Origin: Streptococcus urinalis 2285-97
Lineage (GTDB): Bacteria; Bacillota; Bacilli; Lactobacillales; Streptococcaceae
Length of the DNA stretch: 64,000 nt
NCBI RefSeq assembly: GCF_000188055.2
Contig: NZ_AEUZ02000001.1
Location: 186,001 to 250,000, forward strand
Reading direction: 5' to 3'
In this document: piece by piece, positions 31,053 through 40,417 of the stretch
Layout of the letters: each line of letters starts with the position of its first letter
How positions within the stretch are numbered: position 1 is the first letter of the stretch
Program-made: the position numbers and the translations under genes
Notes under the pieces: model-generated
The model's database searches: none
What the model was told of the DNA's origin: nothing
What the model saw: the letters and a program-made list of their open reading frames with translations, nothing else

Positions 31053-31980
31053 TCAAATGAAAAAAGATGAATTATTCGAAGGCTATTATTTGATCAAATC
31101 ATCAGAAGTTAGAAAAACAAGAGCAGGAAAAGATTATATTTCATTGGTGTTTCAAGATGATACAGGTGAAATCTCTGGTAATTTATGGGATGCTCAACCT
31201 TATAATGTTGAAGAATTTGTTGCTGGGAAAGTTGTCCATATGAAAGGTCGAAGAGAAGTTTATAACGGGACACCTCAGGTAAACCAAATTACACTTAGGA
31301 ATGTCAGAGATGGGGAGCCAAATAACCCAAAAGATTTTAAGGAAAAAGCTCCAGTTAATGTTGAAGATGTTAAAGATTATTTGGAACAAATGATGTTTAA
31401 AATTGAAAATGCAACTTGGCAAAGAATTGTGAGAGGTTTATATCGTAAATTTGATAAAGAATTTTTCACCTATCCAGCTGCAAAAACAAATCATCATGCC
31501 TTTGAATCAGGTTTGTCATTTCATACAGCAACAATGGTGAGACTGGCTGATAGCATTGGTGATGTCTATCCAGAATTAAATAAAAGTCTTCTTTTTGCTG
31601 GGATTATGTTGCATGATTTAGCCAAAGTCATCGAGCTATCAGGACCTGATAATACGGAGTATACTATACGTGGAAATTTGATTGGTCATATTGCCTTAAT
31701 TGATGAAGAAATGACAAAAATGATAGCAGAATTAAATATAGATGATAAAAAAGAGGAAGTTACTGTTTTACGCCATTTAATCTTAAGTCACCACGGATTA
31801 TTAGAATATGGTAGTCCCGTTAGACCAAGAATTATGGAAGCGGAAATTTTACACATGATTGATAATATTGATGCTAATATGATGATGATGATGACAGCCT
31901 TAAATCGTGTCAACAAAGGGGAGATGACTAACCGAATCTTTGCCATGGATAATAGATCATTTTATAAACCAAAATTGTAA
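31042..31980 (+). CDS. yhaM: 3'-5' exoribonuclease YhaM family (OB fold plus HD domain)
   Basis: The 312-residue protein has an N-terminal OB-fold nucleic-acid binding domain (about 15-95) and a C-terminal HD phosphohydrolase domain with H...HD...D ligands (HHAFESGLSFHT, MLHDLAKV, DNIDAN). YhaM enzymes trim the 3' ends of mRNAs, often by a few bases near terminators, in streptococci and Bacillus. ATG 31042 follows GAGGAA; the ATG at 31030 overlaps that site. It ends the rsgA-yhaM operon. Confidence 0.93.
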   Translation: MKINQMKKDELFEGYYLIKSSEVRKTRAGKDYISLVFQDDTGEISGNLWDAQPYNVEEFVAGKVVHMKGRREVYNGTPQVNQITLRNVRDGEPNNPKDFKEKAPVNVEDVKDYLEQMMFKIENATWQRIVRGLYRKFDKEFFTYPAAKTNHHAFESGLSFHTATMVRLADSIGDVYPELNKSLLFAGIMLHDLAKVIELSGPDNTEYTIRGNLIGHIALIDEEMTKMIAELNIDDKKEEVTVLRHLILSHHGLLEYGSPVRPRIMEAEILHMIDNIDANMMMMMTALNRVNKGEMTNRIFAMDNRSFYKPKL

Positions 31981-31999
31981 AATAACAGTAAATAAATAG

Positions 32000-32030
32000 C
32001 GAACATTACAGGTTTAATGTTCGTTTTTTT
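32000..32030 (+). terminator. Terminator after yhaM, containing inverted CGAACATT sequences
   Basis: CGAACATTA (32000-32008) and TAATGTTCG (32015-32023) form a perfect stem followed by eight T residues. Both arms resemble the PurR box core CCGAACWWT with one mismatch, about 55-75 bases before purR. Confidence 0.85.
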
Positions 32031-32077
32031 GTGACATTATGATATAATAGTAAAAAGTATATTAAAATGGGGAAAAT

Positions 32078-32893
32078 ATGAAATTAAGACGTAGTGAGCG
32101 CATGGTTGTTATTTCTAATTATTTAATCAACAATCCTTATAAATTAACAAGTTTAAATACCTTTGCTACAAAGTATGAAGCAGCAAAGTCTTCTATTTCT
32201 GAAGATATTGCTATTATTAAGCGTGCATTTGAGAATTCTGGCATTGGACAGATTGAAACCGTTACTGGAGCAAGTGGAGGTGTCATATTTACACCAGGCA
32301 TTTCAAAAGAAGAAGCGGTACAAATTGCTAACGACTTATGTGAGCGTTTATCTGAAAACAATCGAATCCTACCTGGAGGTTATATTTACCTGTCGGATTT
32401 ATTAAGTACACCATCTATCCTACAAAACATTGGTAGAATTATTGCTAATGCTTTTAAAGGTGAAAAAATCGATGCTGTTATGACAGTCGCTACAAAAGGT
32501 GTCCCTTTGGCAAATGCTGTTGCAAATATTTTGAATGTCCCTTTTGTCATTGTAAGACGTGATTTGAAAATAACTGAAGGTTCGACAGTCTCTGTCAATT
32601 ACGCAAGTGCATCAAGTGACCGTATTGAAAAAATGTTTTTATCAAAACGAAGTTTGAAACCAAACAGTCGAGTACTAATAGTCGATGACTTTCTTAAAGG
32701 TGGTGGAACTATTACTGGTATGAAGAGCTTGCTTACAGAGTTCGATAGTACATTGGTTGGTGTCGCGGTCTTTGCAGAAAATGCCCAAGAAGAACGTGAC
32801 CATATGCAGTACAAATCATTATTAAAAGTATCAGAAATTGATGTCAAAAATAATAAAGTTGTGGTTGAAGTGGGAAATATTTTTGAAGAGTAA
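32078..32893 (+). CDS. purR: Purine operon regulator PurR
   Basis: PurR of the Bacillus/Lactococcus type has an N-terminal winged helix (1-75) and a C-terminal phosphoribosyltransferase-like domain that senses PRPP. The 271-residue protein shows both, including the PRPP loop VLIVDDFLKGGGT (about 205). It activates purine synthesis genes in lactococci and streptococci. ATG 32078 follows TGGGGAAA, with TATAAT at 32043-32048. It sits just before the PrgA-type gene as in S. pyogenes. Confidence 0.96.
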   Translation: MKLRRSERMVVISNYLINNPYKLTSLNTFATKYEAAKSSISEDIAIIKRAFENSGIGQIETVTGASGGVIFTPGISKEEAVQIANDLCERLSENNRILPGGYIYLSDLLSTPSILQNIGRIIANAFKGEKIDAVMTVATKGVPLANAVANILNVPFVIVRRDLKITEGSTVSVNYASASSDRIEKMFLSKRSLKPNSRVLIVDDFLKGGGTITGMKSLLTEFDSTLVGVAVFAENAQEERDHMQYKSLLKVSEIDVKNNKVVVEVGNIFEE

Positions 32894-32989
32894 TCTTGAT
32901 TTCATCCTAATGTCATACACTTGAAATATTTGTATGCTATCATGATATTAGTGTCTACTAGCGAAAAATAGAAAAGGATCAAGGAAAGA

Positions 32990-35560
32990 GTGAAAAAGAT
33001 TAAATTAAGTAAAAAAAGCCCATTCAAGGTAGTAACAACATCAACAATTACTTTGTTAGGTTTGGGAGTGACAGGTCATCACGTCGTTTCTGCTGACGAT
33101 AACCTTAAGTCAACTGATAAGTCCCAAGAGTCAACAGCAACTACTGGAAATTCAACCCCTACAACATTAGCTGAAAGTCAAGTGGCAACTGCACAAGCTC
33201 AGACACAAGTTGACGAAGCAAGTGCACAAGTTGAAGCGGATCAGAATGCTGTTGATTCTCAAGCACAAACTGTTGAGCAAATTCAAAAAGAAGTCGAAGA
33301 AACTGAATCACAAGTAGAAACAACAACATCTGACATTGCAGAAGCTGATGCAATTGCAAAAGAGATGACACCTGAAAAGACACAAGAAGTTCAGTCACAA
33401 GTAGAAACGCAAACAACACAAATTTCAGAAGCTGAAGCAAATCAAAATGAAGTGTCTAGTCAGGTTGAAACACAAGAGGCGACAGTTACTGCGGCTGAAA
33501 CTGCTGTTGAAGCAGCTCAAACACAGGTTGATGCAGATACTAAAAAAGTTGAAATTATAGAAAGTCAAATCAATGCTCCAGAAACAATTGCTGGAGACTT
33601 AGCTCAAGCACAATCAGATGTTAACCGTATTGAAATTGCTATTGGAAGAGCTGAAAATGACTTGAAGTTAGCTGAAGAAAGTGCAAAAGCTTCTATAGAA
33701 GCAAGCTTAGCAGAAAAACAAACTGAATTAGCTCAAAAACAAGCATTGTTAAAATCTTTGCAAATTGAACAATCAAATGCTCCTCAAGTAGCAGATGTGA
33801 CTCATGGAAATACTATTCAATTACCAGCGTCATACGTAAATACATCTTTCCCAGCATTGAAGAACCTTACAAGTACTGATTACACTTACTCAGGTTCATA
33901 TATGGCTGCACTGAATCGTTGGACTTCAACTATAGAATCAGGTGTTGATAAAGCAAGATATGGTGCGTGGAAAGCAGTTAATGCCTATAAATCAAATGCA
34001 GCTGATCAAAATCATGTGATTAATGTTAACAATTTAACGAAAGCTGAACAAAATGAAATCGCACAATTTACAAGTGATCTTTTGAATTCTGTGAGAACAC
34101 AACTTGGACTTTCAAAAGTAGTTGTTAGTGTTACTTCTCAAGACTTTGCTAAAAAAGCAACTGATCAGTATGTTGCTCAAGGTTATGCTGCAGGGTCACC
34201 GCATAAGTTTAAAGAAATTGTATATCCAACTGCCCAGTCATTAGGTCTTAAATATTCTGATAACCGTGGTTATGAATCACTAGGTTTGATGGGAAATTCA
34301 ATGACAATGGACCAACTAAAATTGAATTTCTACAATACTTTAGTATACATGTTGTTTGACGATGTCACTTCAAATTATAGTCATACAGTAAGTTTACTTC
34401 AGGATAATGGTAGAGATACATACTATATCGGTGTATCTGCAACATCAAGTGCGCAACATATCTATATTATTCCTTCAAGTAATATTGTAAACTCTAGCAT
34501 TTTCAATAAGGCACTTGTATTTGCAGGTAAATCTGTTGATAACTCAGCTAAAATAACATCTGTTTCAAATGATATAAAAGCTATTCAAAAAACAATTGGT
34601 CAATTACAAACAGCCAAATCAGATTATTCTAAACTTTCAAGTGTTACAAGTAAAGCTGATCAATTAACAAGTCTTAAAAGTCAATTAAGTGCTAAACAAG
34701 ATCAAATTAAATCTCTTGAAATTCAAGCTCAAGGATTGACTAAAACTAAAGAAGAATTATCAAGTGAACTTGTAAAAGCTAAAGAACAAAAAACACAAAG
34801 TTTAGCGAAACTTCAAAAAGTTACAGCAAACTTAACAGTTCAAAAAGCAACTTTACATGCATTGCAAAATCGTAAACAACAACTTGAAAAAGAAGTTACA
34901 AGTTTGAAAGAATCAAAAGCGAAATTGCAAGACTTATTAGTTAAAGCCCTAGATAAAGATTTGAAAGCTAACTTGGAAGATCGTCTAGTGACATTGCAAA
35001 CAACTTTAGCAAATAAGAAAGAAACATTAGCGCTAGAAACTGCTAAACTTTCTGATTTAACCGCTAAACTATTAGACTCAAAAAACACACTAGTTTCTGC
35101 TGAAAGTAAACTGAATGAAGCAAGAGCAACCTTAAATAAATTGTTGGCTCAAGAAGAAAGTTTAGTAGCTAAAACATATCAAAACCAAATGTTAGCTATT
35201 ACAAATAGAGTGTTAACAGATACTAAGCAAATGGGATACATTGCAACAGCAAAATCTGGACAAACTCAATCATCAAATGTTGTATCTGCAGATGAAAAAA
35301 CAAGTCTTAATTCTGATAAAAATACAAAAGTTTCAGGTTATGAGGCTTCACCAGTAATTTCAGATAAAACAGAAGTAACTTCAGAAGTTAAATCAACTGG
35401 GCAAAACGCAACAACTCAAAAACAAGCATCGGACAAAACAGCAACTTCATCGACAGGACAAGCTTCTTCAACAAAACAAAATCTTGCAAAAGTTGCAATT
35501 GCAGGTTTAGGTATGGTTGGTGTTGCTGGAGCCGTCTTGACAAGAAAGAAATTAAAATAA
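32990..35560 (+). CDS. prgA: PrgA-type (SEC10 surface exclusion) coiled-coil surface protein
   Basis: An 856-residue exported protein. A signal peptide spans about 1-36 (cleavage near VVSAD). Then follow Gln/Glu/Thr-rich coiled coils (about 55-265), a globular CAP/SCP-like domain (about 280-510, around DFAKKATDQYVAQGY and ESLGLMGNSM), a second long coiled coil (about 520-740) and a Ser/Thr/Lys-rich stretch. The C-terminus has a hydrophobic helix (AIAGLGMVGVAGAVL) and a charged tail TRKKLK, as in sortase substrates. The expected LPxTG is missing; the best aligned site reads TSSTGQ. It starts at GTG 32990. Position between purR and rpsL matches the S. pyogenes prgA locus. Function is probably adhesion or aggregation. 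Confidence 0.85.
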   Translation: MKKIKLSKKSPFKVVTTSTITLLGLGVTGHHVVSADDNLKSTDKSQESTATTGNSTPTTLAESQVATAQAQTQVDEASAQVEADQNAVDSQAQTVEQIQKEVEETESQVETTTSDIAEADAIAKEMTPEKTQEVQSQVETQTTQISEAEANQNEVSSQVETQEATVTAAETAVEAAQTQVDADTKKVEIIESQINAPETIAGDLAQAQSDVNRIEIAIGRAENDLKLAEESAKASIEASLAEKQTELAQKQALLKSLQIEQSNAPQVADVTHGNTIQLPASYVNTSFPALKNLTSTDYTYSGSYMAALNRWTSTIESGVDKARYGAWKAVNAYKSNAADQNHVINVNNLTKAEQNEIAQFTSDLLNSVRTQLGLSKVVVSVTSQDFAKKATDQYVAQGYAAGSPHKFKEIVYPTAQSLGLKYSDNRGYESLGLMGNSMTMDQLKLNFYNTLVYMLFDDVTSNYSHTVSLLQDNGRDTYYIGVSATSSAQHIYIIPSSNIVNSSIFNKALVFAGKSVDNSAKITSVSNDIKAIQKTIGQLQTAKSDYSKLSSVTSKADQLTSLKSQLSAKQDQIKSLEIQAQGLTKTKEELSSELVKAKEQKTQSLAKLQKVTANLTVQKATLHALQNRKQQLEKEVTSLKESKAKLQDLLVKALDKDLKANLEDRLVTLQTTLANKKETLALETAKLSDLTAKLLDSKNTLVSAESKLNEARATLNKLLAQEESLVAKTYQNQMLAITNRVLTDTKQMGYIATAKSGQTQSSNVVSADEKTSLNSDKNTKVSGYEASPVISDKTEVTSEVKSTGQNATTQKQASDKTATSSTGQASSTKQNLAKVAIAGLGMVGVAGAVLTRKKLK

Positions 35561-35568
35561 TTTTTGGT

Positions 35569-35597
35569 AAAAAAGGAGACCTAAGGTCTTCTTTTTT
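35569..35597 (+). terminator. Terminator after prgA
   Basis: AAAAAAGGAGACC and GGTCTTCTTTTTT form a 13-bp stem with one G-U pair and a TAA loop. Confidence 0.88.
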
Positions 35598-35620
35598 CTT
35601 TTGAAATATAAATATTATGA

Positions 35621-35649
35621 TTGACAAATAGTATTGATAGTAGTATTAT
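35621..35649 (+). promoter_or_regulatory. Promoter of the rpsL-rpsG operon
   Basis: TTGACA (35621-35626), 17 bases, TATTAT (35644-35649). The resulting leader is about 130 bases long and structured. Confidence 0.8.
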
Positions 35650-35654
35650 ATAAG

Positions 35655-35787
35655 ACGGTACTTTTTACTTTTGGTCTCTCAAAAGTGTACAGAGACGTGC
35701 TGACAATTGTTGCAAAAGTACACCCAGATATGGGCTGTCACCAAGTGCCATATCAACCAAAACTAAAAAAATACAGGAGAAATGTAG
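35655..35787 (+). promoter_or_regulatory. Structured 5' leader of rpsL
   Basis: The untranslated leader contains two perfect 7-bp stems: ACTTTTG with CAAAAGT (35667-35686) and GATATGG with CCATATC (35727-35754, 14-base loop). Such leaders often carry ribosomal-protein autoregulation; I do not recognise a described motif. Confidence 0.5.
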
Positions 35788-36201
35788 ATGCCTACAATTA
35801 ACCAGTTGGTACGTAAACCACGTAAATCTAATGTTGAAAAATCAGATTCACCTGCTTTGAATATTGGTTACAACAGTCATAAAAAAGTTCACACTAAAAT
35901 GTCTGCACCTCAAAAACGCGGTGTTGCAACTCGTGTGGGAACAATGACACCTAAAAAACCTAACTCAGCCCTTCGTAAATTTGCTCGTGTACGTTTGAGT
36001 AACCTTATTGAAGTTACAGCATACATCCCAGGTATCGGACACAACCTTCAAGAACACAGTGTTGTTCTTATTCGTGGTGGCCGTGTGAAAGACCTTCCAG
36101 GTGTACGTTACCATATCGTTCGTGGTGCACTTGATACTGCAGGTGTTGCTGATCGTAAACAAGGCCGTTCTAAATACGGTGCAAAACGTCCTAAAGGATA
36201 A
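35788..36201 (+). CDS. rpsL: 30S ribosomal protein S12
   Basis: S12 is a decoding-centre protein of the small subunit and the classic streptomycin-resistance target. The 137-residue protein has the invariant segments [18 protein letters not shown] and [18 protein letters not shown]. The key lysines of those loops (in KKPNS and GRVKDLPG) are wild type, so no ribosomal streptomycin-resistance substitution is seen there. First gene of the str operon; ATG 35788 follows AGGAGAAA. Confidence 0.99.
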   Translation: MPTINQLVRKPRKSNVEKSDSPALNIGYNSHKKVHTKMSAPQKRGVATRVGTMTPKKPNSALRKFARVRLSNLIEVTAYIPGIGHNLQEHSVVLIRGGRVKDLPGVRYHIVRGALDTAGVADRKQGRSKYGAKRPKG

Positions 36202-36221
36202 TAGAAGGGGGATAAGAAGAA

Positions 36222-36692
36222 ATGAGTCGTAAAAATAGAGCGCCTAAACGCGAAGTATTACCAGATCCATTATACAATTCAAAACTTGTAACACGTCTTA
36301 TCAACCGTGTTATGCTTGATGGTAAACGTGGTACTGCAGCAACAATCGTATATGATGCTTTTACAGAAATTAAAGAATCAACAGGGACTGATGCACTTGA
36401 AGTATTTGAAACTGCTATGGATAATATCATGCCAGTTCTTGAAGTACGTGCACGTCGTGTTGGTGGATCAAACTACCAAGTTCCGGTTGAAGTTCGTCCA
36501 GAACGTCGCACAACTTTAGGATTACGTTGGTTAGTAAATGCTTCACGTGCTCGTGGTGAACACACTATGAAAGATCGTTTAGCTAAAGAAATCATGGATG
36601 CTGCTAATAACACAGGTGCATCAGTTAAGAAACGTGAAGATACACACAAAATGGCTGAAGCAAACCGTGCATTTGCACACTTCCGTTGGTAG
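36222..36692 (+). CDS. rpsG: 30S ribosomal protein S7
   Basis: S7 nucleates assembly of the 30S head by binding the 3' domain of 16S rRNA. The 156-residue protein has [32 protein letters not shown] and the C-terminal [15 protein letters not shown] typical of the family. ATG 36222, 20 bases after rpsL, follows AGGGGG. A 320-base non-coding region separates it from fusA. Confidence 0.99.
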   Translation: MSRKNRAPKREVLPDPLYNSKLVTRLINRVMLDGKRGTAATIVYDAFTEIKESTGTDALEVFETAMDNIMPVLEVRARRVGGSNYQVPVEVRPERRTTLGLRWLVNASRARGEHTMKDRLAKEIMDAANNTGASVKKREDTHKMAEANRAFAHFRW

Positions 36693-36930
36693 GATTAAAA
36701 GACAGAAACGAAAAGAGCAAAAACAGAGTAATAAAAATTATGAAGAAATCTTAGTTTCTTGTAACTGTTACCTTTTTAGATTCTTGCTCTTAAGTTGATT
36801 TCAATTAGTTTTGAGACCTTGTAGTTCAAACTCAGCTAAATTAGCTACAAAAGTCATTGAAGGTACGAGATGTTTTATCTCTCTGACTTTGTGTCTAGGT
36901 TGACTACAATTATATCAAAAACCAAGTGGT
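36693..36930 (+). other. Structured non-coding region between rpsG and fusA
   Basis: No gene seen. It holds an 8-bp long-range stem AAGAGCAA (36713-36720) with TTGCTCTT (36784-36791) enclosing a smaller AAGAAA/TTTCTT stem, then the palindrome AGCTAAATTAGCT inside a TTGTAG/CTACAA stem (about 36825-36852), and GAGAT-GTTTT-ATCTC (about 36867-36881). It could regulate the rpsG/fusA ratio or encode a small RNA. Confidence 0.45.
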
Positions 36931-36962
36931 AAAAAACGGGTAGGTCCTGCCTATCCGTTTTT
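36931..36962 (+). terminator. Terminator between rpsG and fusA
   Basis: AAAACGGGTAGG and CCTATCCGTTTT pair (one G-U) around TCCTG, followed by T residues. TATAAT at 36975-36980 behind it indicates a separate fusA promoter. Confidence 0.85.
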
Positions 36963-37013
36963 ACTAAATAATGTTATAATAAATCGTAAAATAAAATAAT
37001 AGGAGAAAACCAA

Positions 37014-39092
37014 ATGGCTCGCGAATTTTCATTAGCAAAAACTCGTAATATCGGTATTATGGCTCACGTCGATGCTGGTAAAACAACTACAACTGAGCGT
37101 ATTCTTTACTATACTGGTAGAATCCATAAAATTGGAGAAACTCACGAAGGAGCTTCTCAAATGGACTGGATGGAACAAGAACAAGAACGCGGTATCACTA
37201 TTACATCAGCTGCAACTACTGCACAATGGAATGGTCACCGTGTAAATATCATCGATACACCAGGACACGTGGACTTCACAATTGAAGTACAACGTTCTCT
37301 CCGTGTACTTGATGGTGCTGTAACAGTTCTTGATGCACAATCAGGTGTTGAACCTCAAACAGAAACAGTTTGGCGTCAAGCTACTGAATACGGAGTTCCT
37401 CGTATCGTTTTTGCTAATAAAATGGATAAAATCGGTGCAGACTTCTTGTACTCAGTAAGTACTTTACATGAACGTCTTCAAGCAAATGCACATCCAATTC
37501 AACTACCAATTGGCTCAGAAGATGATTTCCGTGGTATTATCGACTTAATCAAAATGAAAGCAGAAATCTATACTAATGACCTTGGTACAGATATTCTTGA
37601 AGAAGATATTCCAGCAGAATACTTAGAACAAGCTGAAGAATACCGTGAAAAATTGGTTGAAGCCGTTGCCGAAACTGATGAAGACTTAATGATGAAATAC
37701 CTTGAAGGTGAAGAAATCACAAATGAAGAGTTGATGGCTGCAATCCGTACAGCAACTATCAATGTAGAATTCTATCCAGTACTATGTGGTTCTGCCTTCA
37801 AAAATAAAGGTGTTCAATTGATGCTTGATGCTGTAATTGATTACCTACCAAGCCCACTTGATGTACCAGCAATTAAAGGTGTTAATCCAGATACTGAAGA
37901 AGAAGAAACTCGTCCAGCTTCAGATGATGAACCATTTGCTGCCTTAGCCTTCAAGATTATGACTGACCCATTTGTAGGACGTTTAACATTTATTCGTGTT
38001 TACTCAGGTGTACTTAACTCAGGTTCATATGTTTTAAACACTTCAAAAGGCAAACGTGAACGTGTTGGGCGTATTCTTCAAATGCATGCTAATAGCCGTC
38101 AAGAAATCGAAACAGTTTATTCAGGTGATATCGCAGCTGCTATCGGTTTGAAAGATACAACAACTGGTGATTCATTAACAGATGAAAAAGCTAAAATTGT
38201 CTTAGAATCTATTGAAGTTCCAGAACCAGTTATCCAATTAATGGTTGAACCAAAAACAAAAGCTGACCAAGACAAGATGGCAATTGGTTTACAAAAACTT
38301 GCTGAAGAAGACCCAACATTCCGTGTTGAAACAAATGTTGAAACTGGTGAAACAGTTATCTCAGGTATGGGTGAACTTCACTTGGACGTACTTGTTGACC
38401 GCTTGAAACGCGAACATAAAGTTGAAGCAAACGTTGGTGCACCACAAGTTTCATATCGTGAAACATTCCGTGCTTCTACACAAGCACGTGGATTCTTCAA
38501 ACGTCAATCAGGTGGTAAAGGTCAATTTGGTGATGTTTGGATTGAATTTACGCCAAATGAAGAAGGTAAAGGCTTCGAATTTGAAAATGCTATTGTTGGT
38601 GGTGTTGTTCCTCGTGAATTTATCCCAGCAGTAGAAAAAGGTTTAGTAGAATCAATGGCTAATGGTGTTCTTGCAGGATACCCAATCGTTGACGTAAAAG
38701 CTAAACTTTATGATGGTTCATACCATGATGTCGATTCATCTGAAACTGCCTTCAAGATTGCTGCATCATTAGCTCTTAAAGAAGCTGCTAAATCTGCACA
38801 ACCTGCTATTCTTGAACCAATGATGTTAGTAACTATCACAGTACCAGAAGAAAATCTTGGTGATGTAATGGGACATGTTACTGCACGTCGTGGTCGTGTT
38901 GATGGAATGGAAGCACATGGTAACAGCCAAATCGTTCGTGCTTATGTTCCACTTGCAGAAATGTTTGGTTACGCAACAGTACTTCGTTCAGCATCACAAG
39001 GTCGTGGTACATTCATGATGGTGTTTGACCACTATGAAGATGTTCCAAAATCTGTACAAGAAGAAATCATCAAAAAAAATCATGGTGAATAA
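37014..39092 (+). CDS. fusA: Elongation factor G
   Basis: EF-G is the translocation GTPase of translation. The 692-residue protein has G1 AHVDAGKTT (about 17-25), the switch region [13 protein letters not shown]3 DTPGHVDF and G4 NKMD, then domains II-V. There is strong codon bias towards favoured codons, as expected for a highly expressed gene. Own promoter and terminator flank it, so it is partly uncoupled from rpsL-rpsG. ATG 37014 follows AGGAGAAA. Confidence 0.99.
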   Translation: MAREFSLAKTRNIGIMAHVDAGKTTTTERILYYTGRIHKIGETHEGASQMDWMEQEQERGITITSAATTAQWNGHRVNIIDTPGHVDFTIEVQRSLRVLDGAVTVLDAQSGVEPQTETVWRQATEYGVPRIVFANKMDKIGADFLYSVSTLHERLQANAHPIQLPIGSEDDFRGIIDLIKMKAEIYTNDLGTDILEEDIPAEYLEQAEEYREKLVEAVAETDEDLMMKYLEGEEITNEELMAAIRTATINVEFYPVLCGSAFKNKGVQLMLDAVIDYLPSPLDVPAIKGVNPDTEEEETRPASDDEPFAALAFKIMTDPFVGRLTFIRVYSGVLNSGSYVLNTSKGKRERVGRILQMHANSRQEIETVYSGDIAAAIGLKDTTTGDSLTDEKAKIVLESIEVPEPVIQLMVEPKTKADQDKMAIGLQKLAEEDPTFRVETNVETGETVISGMGELHLDVLVDRLKREHKVEANVGAPQVSYRETFRASTQARGFFKRQSGGKGQFGDVWIEFTPNEEGKGFEFENAIVGGVVPREFIPAVEKGLVESMANGVLAGYPIVDVKAKLYDGSYHDVDSSETAFKIAASLALKEAAKSAQPAILEPMMLVTITVPEENLGDVMGHVTARRGRVDGMEAHGNSQIVRAYVPLAEMFGYATVLRSASQGRGTFMMVFDHYEDVPKSVQEEIIKKNHGE

Positions 39093-39102
39093 TTAAATAA
39101 TA

Positions 39103-39132
39103 AAAAAGAAGGTTATGTTAACCTTCTTTTTG
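39103..39132 (+). terminator. Terminator after fusA
   Basis: AAAAAGAAGGTTA and TAACCTTCTTTTT form a 13-bp perfect stem with a TGT loop. Confidence 0.9.
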
Positions 39133-39156
39133 TTTTTATGAAAGAACCATTATTAT

Positions 39157-39185
39157 TTGCAATTTTTCTGAAATAGTTATATAAT
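39157..39185 (+). promoter_or_regulatory. Promoter of gap
   Basis: TTGCAA (39157-39162), 17 bases, TATAAT (39180-39185), about 105 bases before the gap start codon. Confidence 0.75.
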
Positions 39186-39299
39186 AGTTTCTGTTGAAAG
39201 GTTGATATACAGATGTATAAGTTAATCTTTTCACAATAGTTGGGGAGAAATCCCGTAAATAATATAATTTTTTGATTTTCAATAAGGAGGAAATCACAA

Positions 39300-40310
39300 A
39301 TGACAGTTAAAGTTGGTATTAACGGTTTCGGTCGTATCGGTCGTCTTGCTTTCCGTCGTATCCAAAATGTTGAAGGTGTTGAAGTTACTCGTATCAACGA
39401 CCTTACAGATCCAAACATGCTTGCACATCTTTTAAAATATGATACAACTCAAGGTCGTTTTGACGGTGATGTTGTAGTTAAAGATGGTGGTTTTGAAGTT
39501 AACGGAAAATTTGTTAAAGTTTCTGCAGAACGCGAACCAAAAAACATTGACTGGGCAACTGACGGTGTAGAAATCGTTCTTGAAGCTACTGGTTTCTTTG
39601 CTAAGAAAGAAGCTGCAGAACAACATATCCATGAAAATGGTGCTAAAAAAGTTGTTATCACTGCACCTGGTGGAAACGATGTTAAAACAATCGTATTTAA
39701 CACTAACCATGATATTCTTGATGGTACTGAAACAGTTATTTCAGGTGCTTCATGTACTACAAACTGTTTAGCTCCAATGGCTAAAGCTTTACAAGATAAC
39801 TTTGGTGTTAAACAAGGTTTGATGACTACTATTCACGCTTACACTGGTGACCAAATGATCCTTGACGGACCACACCGTGGTGGTGACTTACGTCGTGCAC
39901 GTTCAGGAGCTAACAACATTGTTCCTAACTCAACTGGTGCTGCTAAAGCTATCGGACTTGTAATTCCAGAATTGAATGGTAAACTTGACGGTGCTGCACA
40001 ACGTGTTCCAGTTCCAACTGGTTCTGTTACTGAACTTGTAGCAACTCTTGAAAAAGAAGTTACTGTTGAAGAAGTAAATGCAGCAATGAAAGCAGCTTCA
40101 AACGAATCATATGGTTACACTGAAGATCCAATCGTATCATCAGATATCATCGGAATTTCTTACGGTTCATTATTTGATGCTACTCAAACAAAAGTACAAA
40201 CTGTTGATGGAAGTCAATTAGTTAAAGTTGTTTCATGGTACGACAACGAAATGTCATACACTTCACAACTTGTACGTACTCTTGAATACTTTGCTAAAAT
40301 TGCAAAATAA
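39300..40310 (+). CDS. gap: Glyceraldehyde-3-phosphate dehydrogenase
   Basis: It is the NAD-dependent glycolytic enzyme; in pyogenic streptococci the same protein is also found on the cell surface as a plasmin(ogen) receptor (Plr/SDH). The 336-residue protein has the NAD motif [11 protein letters not shown], the catalytic cysteine in [12 protein letters not shown] (about 152) and HAYTGDQ with the catalytic histidine. Strong codon bias. ATG 39300 follows AAGGAGGAAA. Monocistronic, with its own promoter and terminator. Confidence 0.99.
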   Translation: MTVKVGINGFGRIGRLAFRRIQNVEGVEVTRINDLTDPNMLAHLLKYDTTQGRFDGDVVVKDGGFEVNGKFVKVSAEREPKNIDWATDGVEIVLEATGFFAKKEAAEQHIHENGAKKVVITAPGGNDVKTIVFNTNHDILDGTETVISGASCTTNCLAPMAKALQDNFGVKQGLMTTIHAYTGDQMILDGPHRGGDLRRARSGANNIVPNSTGAAKAIGLVIPELNGKLDGAAQRVPVPTGSVTELVATLEKEVTVEEVNAAMKAASNESYGYTEDPIVSSDIIGISYGSLFDATQTKVQTVDGSQLVKVVSWYDNEMSYTSQLVRTLEYFAKIAK

Positions 40311-40316
40311 TTGAGA

Positions 40317-40345
40317 TAAAAACCTAGCTTAGGCTAGGTTTTTTT
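40317..40345 (+). terminator. Terminator after gap
   Basis: AAAACCTAGC and GCTAGGTTTT form a stem around TTAG, followed by a long T run. Confidence 0.9.
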
Positions 40346-40357
40346 TATTGTTAAATA

Positions 40358-40386
40358 TTGACAAGATAAAATGAAAGCGCTACAAT
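40358..40386 (+). promoter_or_regulatory. Promoter of lppC with cre-like overlap
   Basis: TTGACA (40358-40363), 17 bases, TACAAT (40381-40386). TGAAAGCGCTACAA (40372-40385) covers the spacer and -10 and resembles a CcpA cre site, so glucose repression is likely. Confidence 0.7.
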
Positions 40387-40417
40387 TCTAATTAAATAAG
40401 GGAAATAGGAGATTCTT

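Noticed and set aside
33159..33440. 93-codon antisense frame in prgA
   Set aside because: Low-complexity Leu/Gln translation caused by the repetitive coiled-coil sequence on the other strand.
33170..33560. DNA repeats in the prgA coiled-coil region
   Set aside because: The recurring CAAGT/GAAGC words reflect heptad coding for Gln, Val and Glu; no exact long tandem repeat is present.
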